Assembly: GCA_025766275.1 (NCBI GenBank)
Contig: JAFKAC010000076.1
Coordinates: 1-64,000, forward strand
Length of the DNA: 64,000 bases
Direction of reading: 5' to 3'
From: Lactarius indigo
Taxonomy: Eukaryota; Basidiomycota; Agaricomycetes; Russulales; Russulaceae
The notes beneath the pieces were generated by a model that saw nothing but the letters and a program-made list of their open reading frames with translations, searched no databases and was not told where the DNA came from. Made by a program: the position numbers and the translations under genes. The number at the start of each line of letters is the position of its first letter. The stretch's first letter is position 1. Positions 45,882 through 58,274 of the stretch are shown here, piece after piece.

Positions 45882-47936
45882 TCAGGCATCCCGAAAACCC
45901 TCTTTTCCCCACAAGTCTTGAAGTATGAGGTCTTTCACCTCGTCCGTGCTGTTGGCTACCTGCGTAAGCCATTCCTTTGCTTGTTCTCCAGCGGTTTTGG
46001 CAGTGGTAGCTGCACTGATCTGCGGCATGGGCATTGCGCTTACTGGCGGAGATGCGTAGCCCTGTACCGAGGGCTCGTATTGTGATACTGGTCCCTGAGG
46101 GTACCATGTGGTTTCAGTCATTCTGCTGCTGGAGGGGGCGTTTTGCCATTGTCTCTGGGTTTGCGGGTGTGGGCAGTTTTGTGAGAGATGTCCGGGAGCG
46201 TTACAGTTATAACAAAGGACGTTCCTTAAGTCCCTTCGAGATCCCCCTCTTCCGCATCCTCGAGCTCCGGGTCCCCCCCTTGGTGGGAACGGAGGCGGAG
46301 ACCACGTGTGAGGCAGTTTGTTGAAGTCGATGTCTTCTGATCCTGCAAGTCGAACTTTGGCGTGATCCGCAGATGTATCCATTGCCCACAGATTGGTTTG
46401 TGGTAAGTTCTGCAGAAGCGTCCACCCCGCATTGCCACCCTGCTTCTTGGGTTGCGTTGACATATTCTTGTATTCATTGAGCCTCGCTTTGAGATGTATG
46501 TAGTTCTTTTGCCGTTTAAGAACGGCCCTCTTCCAGTCATCAAATGTGATCGGGTCATCGAACTGGAACGTGTTTTTGAATAGTTCCTTGGGCAAACCCA
46601 ACGTGAAGAGGTCGATGGTTTGTGGTTCATTGAGGCGGTAATGAGCCTTCCGTGCGAGCTGTTTGAAATCATTGACGTACTTATCAATGTCCTCTCCCGA
46701 CATTTTGAAGCCTTTTCGTAGTATGGCTTGTGCTTGTTCTTGTTCCAGCGTGTTTTCGAATCGCTGGCTGAAGCCGTCAGCTACAGCTTCCCATAAGTCT
46801 CGAGTGTAGGGACTAATCCCTTGTTGTATTTGTCTGTTGAGCCAGTTTAGAAATGACAGAACCCATTCGCTGACCGTGCCACCCTTGATGTAGGACAGGA
46901 ATAGGAGGCATCTTCGGTAATCGTTTCGCATGATGGGGGTGTCCAGATTCATACCCCAGTATACGTGCCACTGTGTCAGGAATTGATCGACTTTGAGTCT
47001 GTCTCCGTCAAAAATAGAGGGTGGCTCGCCGGTAAGTTTTTCGTTGTGATGCCCCCCTCCTCCGGCATCTCCTCCACCTCCACCGCCTCCACTGCCTCCT
47101 CCTCCTGGGGGTCCTGCAGGTGGTCCCTGTGGTGGTTCGGTTCTTCTTATATCGAAAGGGATTCCCCCGTCGGGTGGTGGTGGTGGGTCACCGCCAGGTC
47201 CCCCTATTCCAGGTGGTAGTTCCAGCGCAAGAGGTCTCCCTGATGGTGGGTCTCCTCTGTCGGATCCTATGGCTCAAAATATGGCCGCGTTGTCGGCTGT
47301 CATTCGTCGTCCGGTTTCGGGGTTAATGGGCATGAGTATTTCCCTTGCTTCCGCTCGTATTGCGCGCGACTCTTCCAGCGCGACTTCTTCCATTGCCTGT
47401 GTTATGGTTGCCATGATGGCTGGTGAACGAATGTGAATTGGTTCTGGTTCAGTGATGTGCACGGACTCAGCTCGTTCAATGAGGAGATCTTGTATTGCTC
47501 CTCCGCTACTTTTGGTTTGGTTTGGCTGTCACCCTTCACTTCCTTCGTCACTTTCTTCGGTTCTTCCCGTTTCTTCCGACACGGCCTCTCTGGTGGTGTG
47601 CTCTTGTAACTGTCCGTCGATAGGACCCCAATCTGCTCTGCTGTTAAGTTCTCGCGCGTCAATGTCGCAGCGATATCTTGTTCCTGCTGGTCTAATGACG
47701 TCCCAATGTGCGTCTATGGGATTCCACGTAACTTCCGTCCAACACAAGTGGTCGAAGTTGAACTCAACTGGTCGGAACCTGCTCAGTCCGTTGAATTCTA
47801 CAAAATATCCTGTTTCTTCCTGTCTGTCCCTCCAAGATGCAGCACCTAGGAAGTGCGTAGGGACGTTGCGATCTCCTCTTCTGGGGAGTGAATAGGGACG
47901 GAAGCTCGTCCACTGATCTCTGGTTGTTACGGCCAC
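45882..47936 (-). pseudogene. Chr-2 Gag with CCHC zinc knuckle, apparent GTG start
   Basis: The frame can be followed from GTG at 47936 (VAVTTRDQWTSFRPYSLPRR). No ATG occurs between the upstream stop in the LTR and this point. It runs through MEEVALEESRAIRAEAREIL, a Gly/Pro-rich linker, and the gag core (EPPSIFDGDRLKVDQFLTQW, GGTVSEWVLSFLNWLNRQI, SGEDIDKYVNDFKQLARKA). The zinc knuckle is CYNCNAPGHLSQNC. It ends at EGFRDA-TGA (45882-45884). Two internal TGA codons (47529-47531 and 47274-47276) break it. Pol continues in the -1 frame. A GGGTTTT heptamer in the frame expected for -1 slippage lies at 45894-45900, just before the gag stop. Confidence 0.85.
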
Positions 47937-47954
47937 GATGGATCTTGGTCTTAA

Positions 47955-48460
47955 TGTAACGCCGTCACGATGTTAGCTCGACTTGAGCGCGATGCGGTGG
48001 TAACAACTTAGTGATAATCCTGACACGACGACACGAAGGTCCGTGTTCCTGCCTTAGTGAATACGCGGAGGTACACCGGCAGGCCTTGCTTTGTAAGATG
48101 TTCACAAACGAAGTTGGACACTGAACGCTGACTAGGAAGGGGAAAGAGAATAGATGGAAACAAGTGATGATTCAAGAAGACCAAGATGGCATATCTTGGT
48201 CTTTGCAAGACAGTTTAAATATGAATCGAGCAGGCTTACAAGCGCTGCTATGAATCTCCGTAAAGTAGCGTCCAATGTATCGCAGAATCAACTCGAACCC
48301 TAATACTACTAGTACCTGTACTAGTGGCGTTGGTCATCAGTCAGCTATCATACCCTATCACCTATCGCACTACCGTATCACCGTAAGTAAGTCCGCGACT
48401 AATATACCTTACCGCCGTAATCACAACCGGTACAGTAAGGGTACGACTCGAAACGTGACA
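47955..48460 (-). repeat. 5' LTR of Chr-2
   Basis: On the + strand it runs from TGTAACGCCGTCACGATG to CGAAACGTGACA. It retains CpG at many sites where the 3' LTR has TpG or CpA, and the reverse. Confidence 0.93.
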
Positions 48461-49662
48461 CCCAGCACTACCACATCATTCGTGACATTCACGACAACCT
48501 CAGCCATAAAGGTGTGTACTCCACGAGGCGCACTCTCCTCAATTGTTTCTGGTGGCCCTCCCTTGATCATGACGTCAAATGGTACATCAAAACCTGTCAC
48601 CAATGCCAACTCCGACAAACTACCAAGGTCTGCATCCCTCCTGTCATCCCCATTCCCGCTCCTCTCTTTCGCAAGGCCTACATCGACACAATGCATATGA
48701 CTGCTTCTGGTGGCTGCACTTATCTCATCCAAGCTCGCTGTTCCCTCACCGCCTGGCCCGAGTGGCGCGCCCTTCACACAGAGACTGGTCATACAATTGG
48801 CAAGTTCATTTTCGAAGAAATTCTCTGCCGCTGGGGTGCTGTGGAGGAGATCATCACTGACAACGGCTTGGCTTATGTTGCAGCGCTTGACTGGCTAGCT
48901 AACAAGTTCAACATTCAACACATTTGCATTTCGGCTTACAACTCCAGGGCAAACGGCATCATCGAACGACAACACAGGACCATTCGGGATTCCCTACTCA
49001 AGGCTTGCAAAGGTGAAGCTTCAAAATGGCTAGGCATAGCGCCCTACGTTTTCTGGGCAGACAGAGTCACCACCCGTCGCTCTACTGGACATTCCCCCTT
49101 CTTTATGGCTCACAGCATCGAGCCCATCCTTCCTTTCGACCTCACTCAGGCAACTTTCCTCATTCCCAATCTCACCACCCCTCTCTCCACTTCTGAACTC
49201 ATCGCAATCTGATCGTGTCAGCTCCAGATGCGTGAAGATGACTTGGCTCGTATTCAAAACGACATCGTGAAGAGTCGAGTCTTGGCTGCTCATAGTTTTG
49301 GGCGACATACTGCCCAGAAGATAGGAACCACCCCCACTTCGTTCTCTCTCAGGGACCTGGTTCTGATCTGAAACTCTGTAGTCGAGACCACTCATTCTCG
49401 CAAGATGAAACCTCGTTATTTCGGTCCCATGGTGGTGGTGAAGAAAACCCACAACAGAGCCTATTGACTTGCTGAGCTTGATGGCGCTGTATCAAGACTT
49501 TGTTTTGCTGCCTTCTGTCTTGTTCCTTATCATGCTTGCTCACGTTCAACCATTTCTGTCACGCGCTTGTTAGATTCCAAGGACCTTGCTACCCTCAACG
49601 ACGCTGTAGAAGACTCCGTGGAAGCTGAAGAAGACTTGACCAGGGATGGTCAAAAATTTTAA
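48461..49662 (+). pseudogene. Gyp-A integrase and C-terminal region
   Basis: This resumes Gyp-A after the Chr-2 insertion. It has the zinc region HYHIIRDIHDNLSHKGVYST with CHQCQLRQT, then the DDE core: AYIDTMHMTASGGCTYL, EEIITDNGLAYVAALDWLAN and SAYNSRANGIIERQHRT. The C-terminal part reads MKPRYFGPMVVVKKTHN, a GPF/Y-like module. In-frame stops are TGA at 49210-49212, 49369-49371 and 49465-49467, each at a position where Arg is expected. The true stop is probably TAA at 49660-49662, just before the polypurine tract. No chromodomain is present. Confidence 0.87.
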
Positions 49663-49674
49663 CCCCCTGGGAGG

Positions 49675-51112
49675 TGTAACAGCAGCACGGCCCTTGGGCC
49701 CGAAACTGGCTGTTTCCGAGTATCTCAGCCACTCCGAAACTGTCACCTGTCACGCCTTATCTCGTCCATCACCACCAACTCATCAACCTGTCTTTGCTCA
49801 CTTCACCTCGCCTCATCTTTCATCCTTTCTCTCTCATCTTGTCGTCGAATCTGTCGTTCCTTGCCTCGTCATCTTCCCCATCTCTTCCGTCATCGTCAGA
49901 CGCCACCCGATTGCCCGTACTGGGCTAATGTTGCCTTCAAGCCTCCCAACTGCGACACCAACGGCCTCAAGTCTACCATGCTTCCACCACTCACCATTCT
50001 TTTGCTTTCCCCGATGTCTTCATTGCCTCCTTCACGTCTTCACCCTTGGCCGATCGACTTCACGTCATCGCCTCTCAAGCCACGACTTTTCGTTGGACTA
50101 TTCTAGTTCGCACTCTCTGTCTTGGGCACAGGCACGCCCAATATCTCTTAATTTCTCCTCTCTTTTTCTGACATTTACTTTGTACTCATAGAGCATGTCG
50201 TTGATACTTCCGGCGCTGTCGTTCAGCCACGCTCCCTTGTTTGCCAACTCTCCTACTTTTACGATGACTCGTACCCTTTTCCCGTGCTCGCCTTGTGTTT
50301 CCACCTGTTGATTCCCTCTCCACCTACAACTTTCAGTTTACCTTTCCCCACTTTTACACTTCCTTCCTCACACCTTTTGACTTAGTCGTGATTTACTTCA
50401 TCTGGCTTTAGGTACTGACCACATGTATAAAAGCCTTGGGTTCGCGTTCGGAATGTACCAGTCATTTTCCCCCGTCCTTTCCCTTCCATGTCTTGCATGA
50501 TTTAGCCACCTCTTGGGTCAGGCCTTAAAGTCAAAGGCACCCAAATTGTTTTCTCAATCACACAAGATGTTCTTCTCATCTACTTCAAACTCAACTCTCG
50601 CTTTGTCTTTTCGACGTCGTAGAGCTAACTTTTGTCCTTCTTTAGGTAAACTCTCTTCATGATTGATCGTACGAACATTGCGAAGCGTACTGTGGCTCGG
50701 GTCTCCCCATCAACTCCTTTCTCAATGTCTTGGATTATTCTTCCTGTGCTAATATCATATCTCACTATCATCCCAGACTGCCTCCCTTTTAACCCCTCTC
50801 TCTTCCACCCTCTGCCCATGACTACTCACGCACGTGCTTTCGAGCACGTTCATTGCCTCATATCCCTGCCAACCCCTTTAGTTTTATTTCTGCTTTCCCA
50901 GACGACCAACCACTCTAGATAAGTGGTTATATAAATTTGCCTTGTCTTGAAACGAGTGTTTTAAGTACAACGCAAGTAAGTAAGTGTTTACTTATTTTTA
51001 TTCTGGACTTAAATCGAGTGATTTAAGTGCCTCCACCTACTCCGTTTACTTTCAACTTACCTGAAGAACAAAGGCTCTCATGAGCCCAAGTTAACTTCAA
51101 ATCCCACAGGCA
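49675..51112 (+). repeat. 3' LTR of Gyp-A (full length, 1438 bp)
   Basis: It begins TGTAACAGCAGCACGGCCC and ends ATCCCACAGGCA. The region shared with the left LTR is nearly identical, differing mainly at CpG sites such as GTCGTCG versus GTTGTTG near 49843 and 33247. A TATA-like TATAAAAG is at about 50425. Confidence 0.9.
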
Positions 51113-51462
51113 GTGACAACTTGACCGCTATTACCCCGTCACTTCCACTTACAACCTCATCGATAACCCCCGTCTTGACTGTTGGACAGAACCCCCTACT
51201 GCCTTACATACCCTCATCGACCTCTTTGACTTTGGAGAAGTCATCCCTGAGAGGGTTTACCACGAATTTATTGACGACCTTTCCAAAGTCATCAAGGCTG
51301 CCAACGAACAACTCCTGTATTGGCACCTTTCCAACTCCATCTCCGCCACCAACCATCCAACAGATCAACTCCTAGTGTGGGCCAAGAGCGATTATCTTTG
51401 GTTTGTCCACATTCCCCCTCGTCGTGACCACTATATCTGGCAACTTGAAGACAGTTTCTCTC
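51113..51462 (+). pseudogene. Unrecognised coding sequence, part 2
   Basis: This continues the frame of 32209-33080 after removal of Gyp-A and one target duplication: QLDRYYPVTSTYNLIDNPRL, TALHTLIDLFDFGEVIPERV, HEFIDDLSKVIKAANEQLLY, LVWAKSDYLWFVHIPPRRDH and YIWQLEDSF. The text is protein-like with no stop until the copia LTR at 51463 cuts it. The 3' remainder is not found in the window. Confidence 0.6.
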
Positions 51463-54400
51463 TGATGAACAGCAGACATAGACAGTATACTCACAGTGGC
51501 AAGAAGACTGTGGTGAGATATACTTGAGTGCTGGAAGCAGAGGTGTAACAGGGAAGTTGCAGGTGAAGCAAGAAAGTCTGGCACACAAGCAGTGAGAACT
51601 GATGATATACATTGAGAGACAAGAGGCTTACCTGGCACACAAGCAGTGAGAACTGATGTGGACCAGGAGCGTACATGGTGCTCTACTTATACTCCTACAG
51701 AGGGTGACAGTAGTACAAGGTAAGTAACGCTAGTCACAGAATACAAAGGAGCTATTGTTCTACAAAGGGACAAGGGAGTGGTCACTTTGAGAACAAGGGA
51801 AAGGAGAACAAGGAGAGTCCAGAACTAGATGATATCATACTGACATCATAATAAAGATAAAGCTAAGTAAAGAACAAAGGTGTTGAGTACAACGCAGAGT
51901 CCGGACACATGATGTCATAGAAGTACAGTGATGTCATAGATGACGCAATGATAAGTCCAGATTGTACAGATCAAATAGTATCTAATCTACAAGTCCTATA
52001 TATCTAATCTAAAGCAGTCCATGCTGCAAGTCCAGTCCATATGAGCTGCTAAGTGCGCAAGGGTCACTTATCAACATCTCCCCGTGATCTACAATCTAAG
52101 TACACAAGAGTCCCATGTCATCATTGTGCTTCTGTAGCAGGACACGCAGTAGTGACTTTGTAAAGCCATCTGCAACCATATCCACAGTAGGAGTTCTAAT
52201 GAGGGTGATGGTCCCCTTTTTGATGTACTCCTGAATGACATGATGCCATATGGCAATGTGCTTAGACCATCTCCCAGTGACAGGGTTCAAGGCCAAGTCA
52301 ATGGCACCCTTGTTATCACCATGAAGTGGGATGGGGTTGTCAACCTCGTACCTGAGTTCCATGAGGAAGCTCTGATACCACACAGCCTGGTTAGCCACAT
52401 TGGTCATGGCCATGTATTCCACTTCCGTTGTGTTTTGGGCAACAGTCTTTTGCTTGCGTGAAGACCTGCTTATTGCACCATTAGCTAGTAAGAACACATA
52501 ACCAGAGGTGGAGTGGTGGTCATCAGTCTGATCAGCCAGACTGGAGTCAGTGTAGCCGTGAAGGCCATCACCATTGGCACCATTATAGACAATACACATA
52601 TCCATAGTTCCTACTAGGTAGGACAGGACATACTGCGCAAGTCACAGATGTTGTGGTGAAGGGTTCGCTGCGTATTACACCAGACGTGACACAGCAAAAG
52701 AGATACCTGGCCTAGTGCCAATCTGCACATAAAGCAGACTCCCAATCAGAGACTGATAGTGGGAAATATCTGAGGCAGTTGCCTGCGACATATATTTAAC
52801 CAGGTGCTCGTCAGCACCAGCAGGCAAGGGTGTGTTGTGTGGTGTGGCATCAGACATGCCAAAGCATTCAAGGACATCCTTGATATAGCCAGACTGATCT
52901 ATTTTGATGTGTCTGAGGGAACAGTTGCACACAATGCACATACCAAGATAAGACTCTATCTCCCCAAGATCTGTCATCTCATAGCGTTCAGACAAGTCTG
53001 ACTTAAGATGCTTGATACCACTCAATGAGGGACCCAGTATAGTGATGTCGTCAACATAGACAATAACAAAGAGTGGATCATACCCCTCTCGTTGAGGCAT
53101 CACATATATGCCTGATGAACAGCAAAGACATAACCAGTACTCACAGAGGCAAAGAGTCTGTGGTGAGATACTAGTGGCAAGCTGGTTAGCAGCAGAGGGG
53201 AATGTCAAGCAGTGAAGCAGAGGGTGTCTGGCACACAGCAGTGAGAGAACTGATTATAGTATTACAGTGGAGAGAACATACCTGGCACACAGCAGTGAGA
53301 GAACTGATGTGGACCAGGAGCATACAAGCACTACTATTTATACTGTATAGAGGTGTGACACTAGTACAAGAGTGGTAACATAGAGTCACAGAATACAAGG
53401 AGCGTTGTTCTACATACAGGACAAAAGGAGTGTATCAAAAGAGAACAAGGTGACTAGAACAAAGAGAGTCCAGACAAAGATGATATCATAATGACATCAT
53501 AATAAAGATAAGAACTAAAGGAGAACAAGGGACTGAGTACAATGAAGTGTCTGGAGTGTTCTACATGATGTCATAGTACATGATGTCATACATGATGCAA
53601 TGATCAGTGCTAGATTGTACAGATCAAATGTAAGTAATCTACAAGTCCAATTAATCTAATCTAAAGCAGTCCATGCTGCAAGTCCAGTCTGTACGAGCCG
53701 CTAAGTGCGCAAGGGTCACTTATCAACAATGCCAGCATCAGCAAACGTCCGCTTAAAGCTGAGTGCAGTGAGCACTCCATGGAATTGCAAGTTCCGTGCG
53801 TGGGAGGCCTGTTTGAGACCATAGATCGCCTTGACTAGGCGACACACCTTTGTCTCAGAGCCAGTGACAGTGAAACCTTTGATGAACAGCATAGACATAA
53901 CCAATACTCACAGTGACAAAGTAGACTGTGGTGAGATACTGGAGGCAGCTGAATAGCAGCAGAGGGTTGTGTCAAGCAGGTGAAGCAAGATAGTGTCTGG
54001 CACACAAACAGTGAGAACTGATTTTACATTGGAGAAGAGGGGGCTTACCTGGCACACAAACAGTGAGAACTGATGTGGACCAGGAGCGTACATGCTACTC
54101 TACTTATACACTTTCTGGGAGTGACACCATACAAGGGATGTAACACAAGTCACGTACTTCAAGGTGGTTATTGTTCTACAAATGGACAAAGGAGTGGACG
54201 TTCTGAGAACAAGGACAGAAAGAACAAGGAGAGTTCAGAAGCAAATGATATCATAGTGACATCATAATAAGGATAGACCTAAAAGAGAACAAAGAAAGAT
54301 ACAAGAACATGTAGTACAATGAAAAGTCCGGAAGTAGTCCATATGATGTCATTGTACAGTGATGTCATAGTAGTCCTAGATTGTACAGATCAAATCTAAT

Positions 54401-57400
54401 CTAAAGTGGTCCTAATTAATCTACAGCAGTCCATATCTGTAAGTCCGGTCCATACGAGCCGCTAAGTGCACAAGGGTCACTTATCAACAACCTTGTGGCT
54501 GCTCCATGTAAATCTCCTCATCAAGCACGCCATTGAGAAAAGCAGACTTGACATCCATCTGATGGATGTGCCAGTCCTCCAGCGCGGCCAACGCCAGAAG
54601 TAAATGTAGTGACTCAAATTGTGTGACAGGAGAGAAGGTTTCATCAAAATCTATGCCAGGGATCTGCATGAAACCCTTAGCCACCAAGTGAGCTCTGTAG
54701 TGGCCATCCATTTTGAGCTTAAAGACCCATTTGGATTTTACTGCCTTGCAATTAGGCAGGAGATCCACTAACTCCCAAGTCCCATTCTTAGCTAGGGTGT
54801 CCATTTCATACTGACACGGCTTAGTCCACTCATCTGCAGCTGCAGACCGCATGGCCTCTGCATAGGTTGCAGGGTCTTGGCCCATGAACGCAGCAGCCAG
54901 TAACTCCACATACCCCAGACACCTGCCACGCCATGCTGCATGGTCCACATTGAAGTAACACGGGTTGGGCACAGGAACATGAGCAGTGTGCCTTGGTGCA
55001 TTGTCCATCTCACGCAACAGCTGACTACGCTGTGCACGCTCCTCAAATCCCCCAGGCATTTCTGGTGAGGGAGGAGGGACATTGTGCATAATGCGTGTTG
55101 CACTAGGACGCAGCGGGGGTGAAGTGGGAGTGGTCTGCTCATGTTTAGGTGTGGTGGGCAGAGCTGGCAATGTAGGTGGTGGAGTGGTGGGGTGTGGTTG
55201 GACTTGTGGGGGGTCTAAAAGATTTTCTACATCCTCCTCCTCACTACTACTGGAATGTGCAGGGGAGGGTGCTCGCATTAGTGGTAACACCGGCAGGTGA
55301 GGCACAGCAGTCACTGTTGTGCTAGGCACAACTGGTGGTGAAGGTGTGGGGTGTGTCTCAACACCCTGGAGGGACGGAAAGCTACTCTCGTCGAATGTCA
55401 CATCCCTGGACACTCAGATGGAGCGGGTTGAGCGGTCCCAGAGCTTATAGCCCTTAGATTTGGGCTCAAACCCGATAAGCGTGACCTCAATGGCCTTTGC
55501 ATCCAATTTGCGACACTTATCAGCAGGTACATGCATGTACCCCTTGCATCCGAAGATGCAAAGATGTGAGACATCAGGCACTTTGCCAGAGTGCCAGAGC
55601 TCATAAGGAGTGCGCCACTTAAGCCCATGGACTGGAGAGCGATTGTAGATGTGCACAGCTGCGCACACTGCATGCTCCCAGAAGCCTTTAGACATGCCAG
55701 CTGTGTGAAGCATGGACATTGCCTTATCCATAATGGTGTGGTTGAACTGCTCAGCTTTACTGTTAGACTGTGGTGAACCCAGCATTGTGAGGTGATGCTC
55801 TATCCCTTTCTGCTTAAGAATGTCCTGTGTGACACTCGACATGTATTCACCACCACGGTCAGAGTGCAGAGCACGCAGTTTATGGCCAGACTGGGTTTCA
55901 CCCCAGGCCAAATACATTTGCAGCAACTTAGCAAACTGATCCTTCGACTTAAGGAAGTGGACCACAGTGAACTTAGTGTGGTTGTCTATGAAGGTGGCAG
56001 TGTATGTTGAGCCTTGCAAGGACTGAGTTTGCATAGGACCAGCGAGGTCACTGTGCACAATCTCAAATGGACGTGTTGTCCTCTTGTTGGAGGACACAGA
56101 AAAGGGTTGGTGAGTGGATTTGCCCATCTCGCACCCACGGCAAACTGTGTGGGCTGTGGTAGAGCTATTTATGTCCATGCCAGTAGTGGCAGAGGGACCA
56201 TGTGCTTTCAGCGCTGCAGAGGAGATGTGTCCCATGCGTTGATGCCAGATATCAAGTGTGGCAGCACTTGATTTTGTGTGGGCATTGTTGATAAGTGACC
56301 CTTGTGCACTTAGCGGCTCACACGGACCAGACTTGCAGCATGGACTGCTTTAGATTAGATTAATTGGACTTGTAGATTACTTACATTTTGATCTGTACAA
56401 TCTAGCGCTTATCATTGCGTCATGTATGACATCACTGTACCTTATGATATCATAGATCTGGACTCTGCATTGTATTCAACACCTTTGTACTTCCCCTTGT
56501 TCTATCTTTATCATGATATCATTATGATGTCATTTACTTCTGGACTCTCTTTGTTCTGCACTCCTTGTTCTCCATTTAGCACACTCCTTTGTCTCACATG
56601 TAGAACAAACATCTCTTATACTCTGTGACCCTATGTTACTTCTCTTGTACTAGTGTCACTCTCCTGTATAGTATAAGTAGTAGGCTTGTATGCTCCTAGT
56701 CCACATCAGTTCCTCACTGTTGTGTGCCAGGTATGTTCCCTCTTCTCCAATGTATATCAGTTCCTCACTGTTGTGTGCCAGACCTCTTTGCTTCACCTGC
56801 AACTCACCCTGTACACCTCTGCTTCCAGCCACTATTCATATCTCACCACAGAACACTTTTGTCCCTCTGTGAGTATGTCCTCTTAGTGTGCTGTCCATCA
56901 GGCGTTGAGGCCGATGCTAGCTGCGTCCAACCAGTAGAGGTTGTCCTCAAGGTAGCCTTTGGCCACACACTTTTGGTTGACAGATATTTTAAATGAGCCA
57001 CTGTCAAAGGCAATCTCAGCACCCTTTTGTGCTAGGGCACGTGTTGACAAGAAGTGCGTCTTCACCTGTGGTAGGCATAGCACATTACTGAGGGTGATAG
57101 AGATACCTTGGCTTGTTTTAAAGATGACAGACCCGACACCCACTTGGTCTATAGTGGACTTGTCCCCTAGGCGTACAGTGCCTTTGGTTGGGGTGTAGTC
57201 TTTGAAGTCAGACCGATGTGGGGTGATGTGGTGTGTGGCACCACTGTCCATCATCCAACGCACACACGAGGCAGCATACAAGGCAACACCAATTGATTCA
57301 GAAGCCCAGTCTATGGTGGGCTCTTCGACCTCTTTAATGGAGGTGGTGGTAGGTACAAGAATGTGACTATTGGCAGCCTTGTTGCCTGCTTTCTCCTTCT

Positions 57401-58274
57401 CCTTTGTGTCAGCCTCATCCTTCTTCCTCTTCCTGCAGTCAGGCTTGATATGACCCTTTTTGTTGCAATAGTGGCAAGTCAGACCGGAGTGGTCCTTCTT
57501 GCCTTTCTTGCCTGTCGACTTGACAGGGGCCACCTTGTTGAGGGAGGAGCCAGAGGGCCTGTCATGGCGAGCTTCTTCTGACACTATGCACGCTATGATC
57601 TCAGCATGCTTGAGTGTGGATGGTGCCCCACTGGCGAGGATGGTTGAGGCCAACACCTCATAAGAGGGTGGCAGTGCACGGAGGAGAATGAGACAGAATT
57701 GGACATCAGAGACACCCATCTGTGCATTGGAAAGGGCGACCCTAAGCTCATTGAGCTTGGCCAGCTGAGTGGCCATGGGTGCAGAGTTGTCGAGGTGGGC
57801 TTGAGTGATTTGGATCCACAGATTAAAGATGGTGGTGCTGCCTGAAGCACTGCCATACACATCCTGAAGCTTGGCCCATTTATGTTTGAACATGGGGTAG
57901 GCAGTGTTATCTGCCACAAGTGAGTAGACATCTGGCTTAAGGTAAAGGTGGAGGTATGCCTTGGAATGACACTGGATTGAATCCCACTCATCAGTAGTGA
58001 TGCCAGATGGGGGTGTGTCCAGGAGGAACACATCCTCAGCTTCATGCAGCGTAAGGATGGCCTCAATGGTGCCAGACCATTCATTCCAGCCGGTACTGTC
58101 AAACTGTGTCAGGTGGATGCCAGATGGCATTCCAAAGGTTATGGTGTGGGCATTTGCAAGTCGCCCAGAAGCAGTGGATCCAGAAGGGGGAGGGAGTGAG
58201 CCTCCTGCAGAGCCACCAGTGGGGCTGGGAGGAGCACCAGCACCGGCAGCAGGGGTAGTAGATGAGCCAGACAT
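51463..58274 (-). mobile_element. Ty1/copia element, 3' LTR present, 5' LTR not found
   Basis: Reading right to left: gag (start 58274), protease, integrase, RT, RNase H, then the polypurine tract CACGGGGAGA and the 3' LTR (51463-52076). Three solo LTRs of the same family interrupt it at 53113-53728, 53880-54489 and 56286-56900. No LTR follows the gag start on the right; unassigned sequence and then Chr-3 lie there. This is the source family of the nine copia LTRs in the window. Confidence 0.9.

Larger units (their letters stand above)
40635..48460 (-). mobile_element. Chr-2: full-length chromodomain Ty3/gypsy element; TSD CCCAG
   Basis: LTRs of about 506 bp lie at 40635-41140 (3') and 47955-48460 (5'). 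CCCAG is exact at 40630-40634 and 48461-48465. Order from right to left: gag with zinc knuckle, protease, RT, RNase H, integrase, chromodomain. The polypurine tract CTGAAAAGGGGGTGA (minus strand) borders the 3' LTR. It inserted in the Gyp-A integrase region; excision restores the Gyp-A frame (IPYSQ to HYHIIRD). Eight in-frame TGA codons make it defective, though its structure is complete. Confidence 0.95.
33081..51112 (+). mobile_element. Gyp-A: Ty3/gypsy element, interrupted by LTR-F and Chr-2
   Basis: The LTRs are 33081-34277 and 49675-51112. Its interior encodes gag, protease, RT, RNase H and integrase in the + direction. The flanks are GTCAC (33076-33080) and GTGAC (51113-51117), a 5-bp duplication with one mismatch. 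Removing the element and one flank joins the interrupted coding sequence in frame. Within it lie a reversed solo LTR (38355-38933) and a complete chromovirus (40635-48460). The polypurine tract (CCCCCTGGGAGG) precedes the right LTR. Six in-frame TGA codons and a truncated left LTR make this copy defective. Confidence 0.9.
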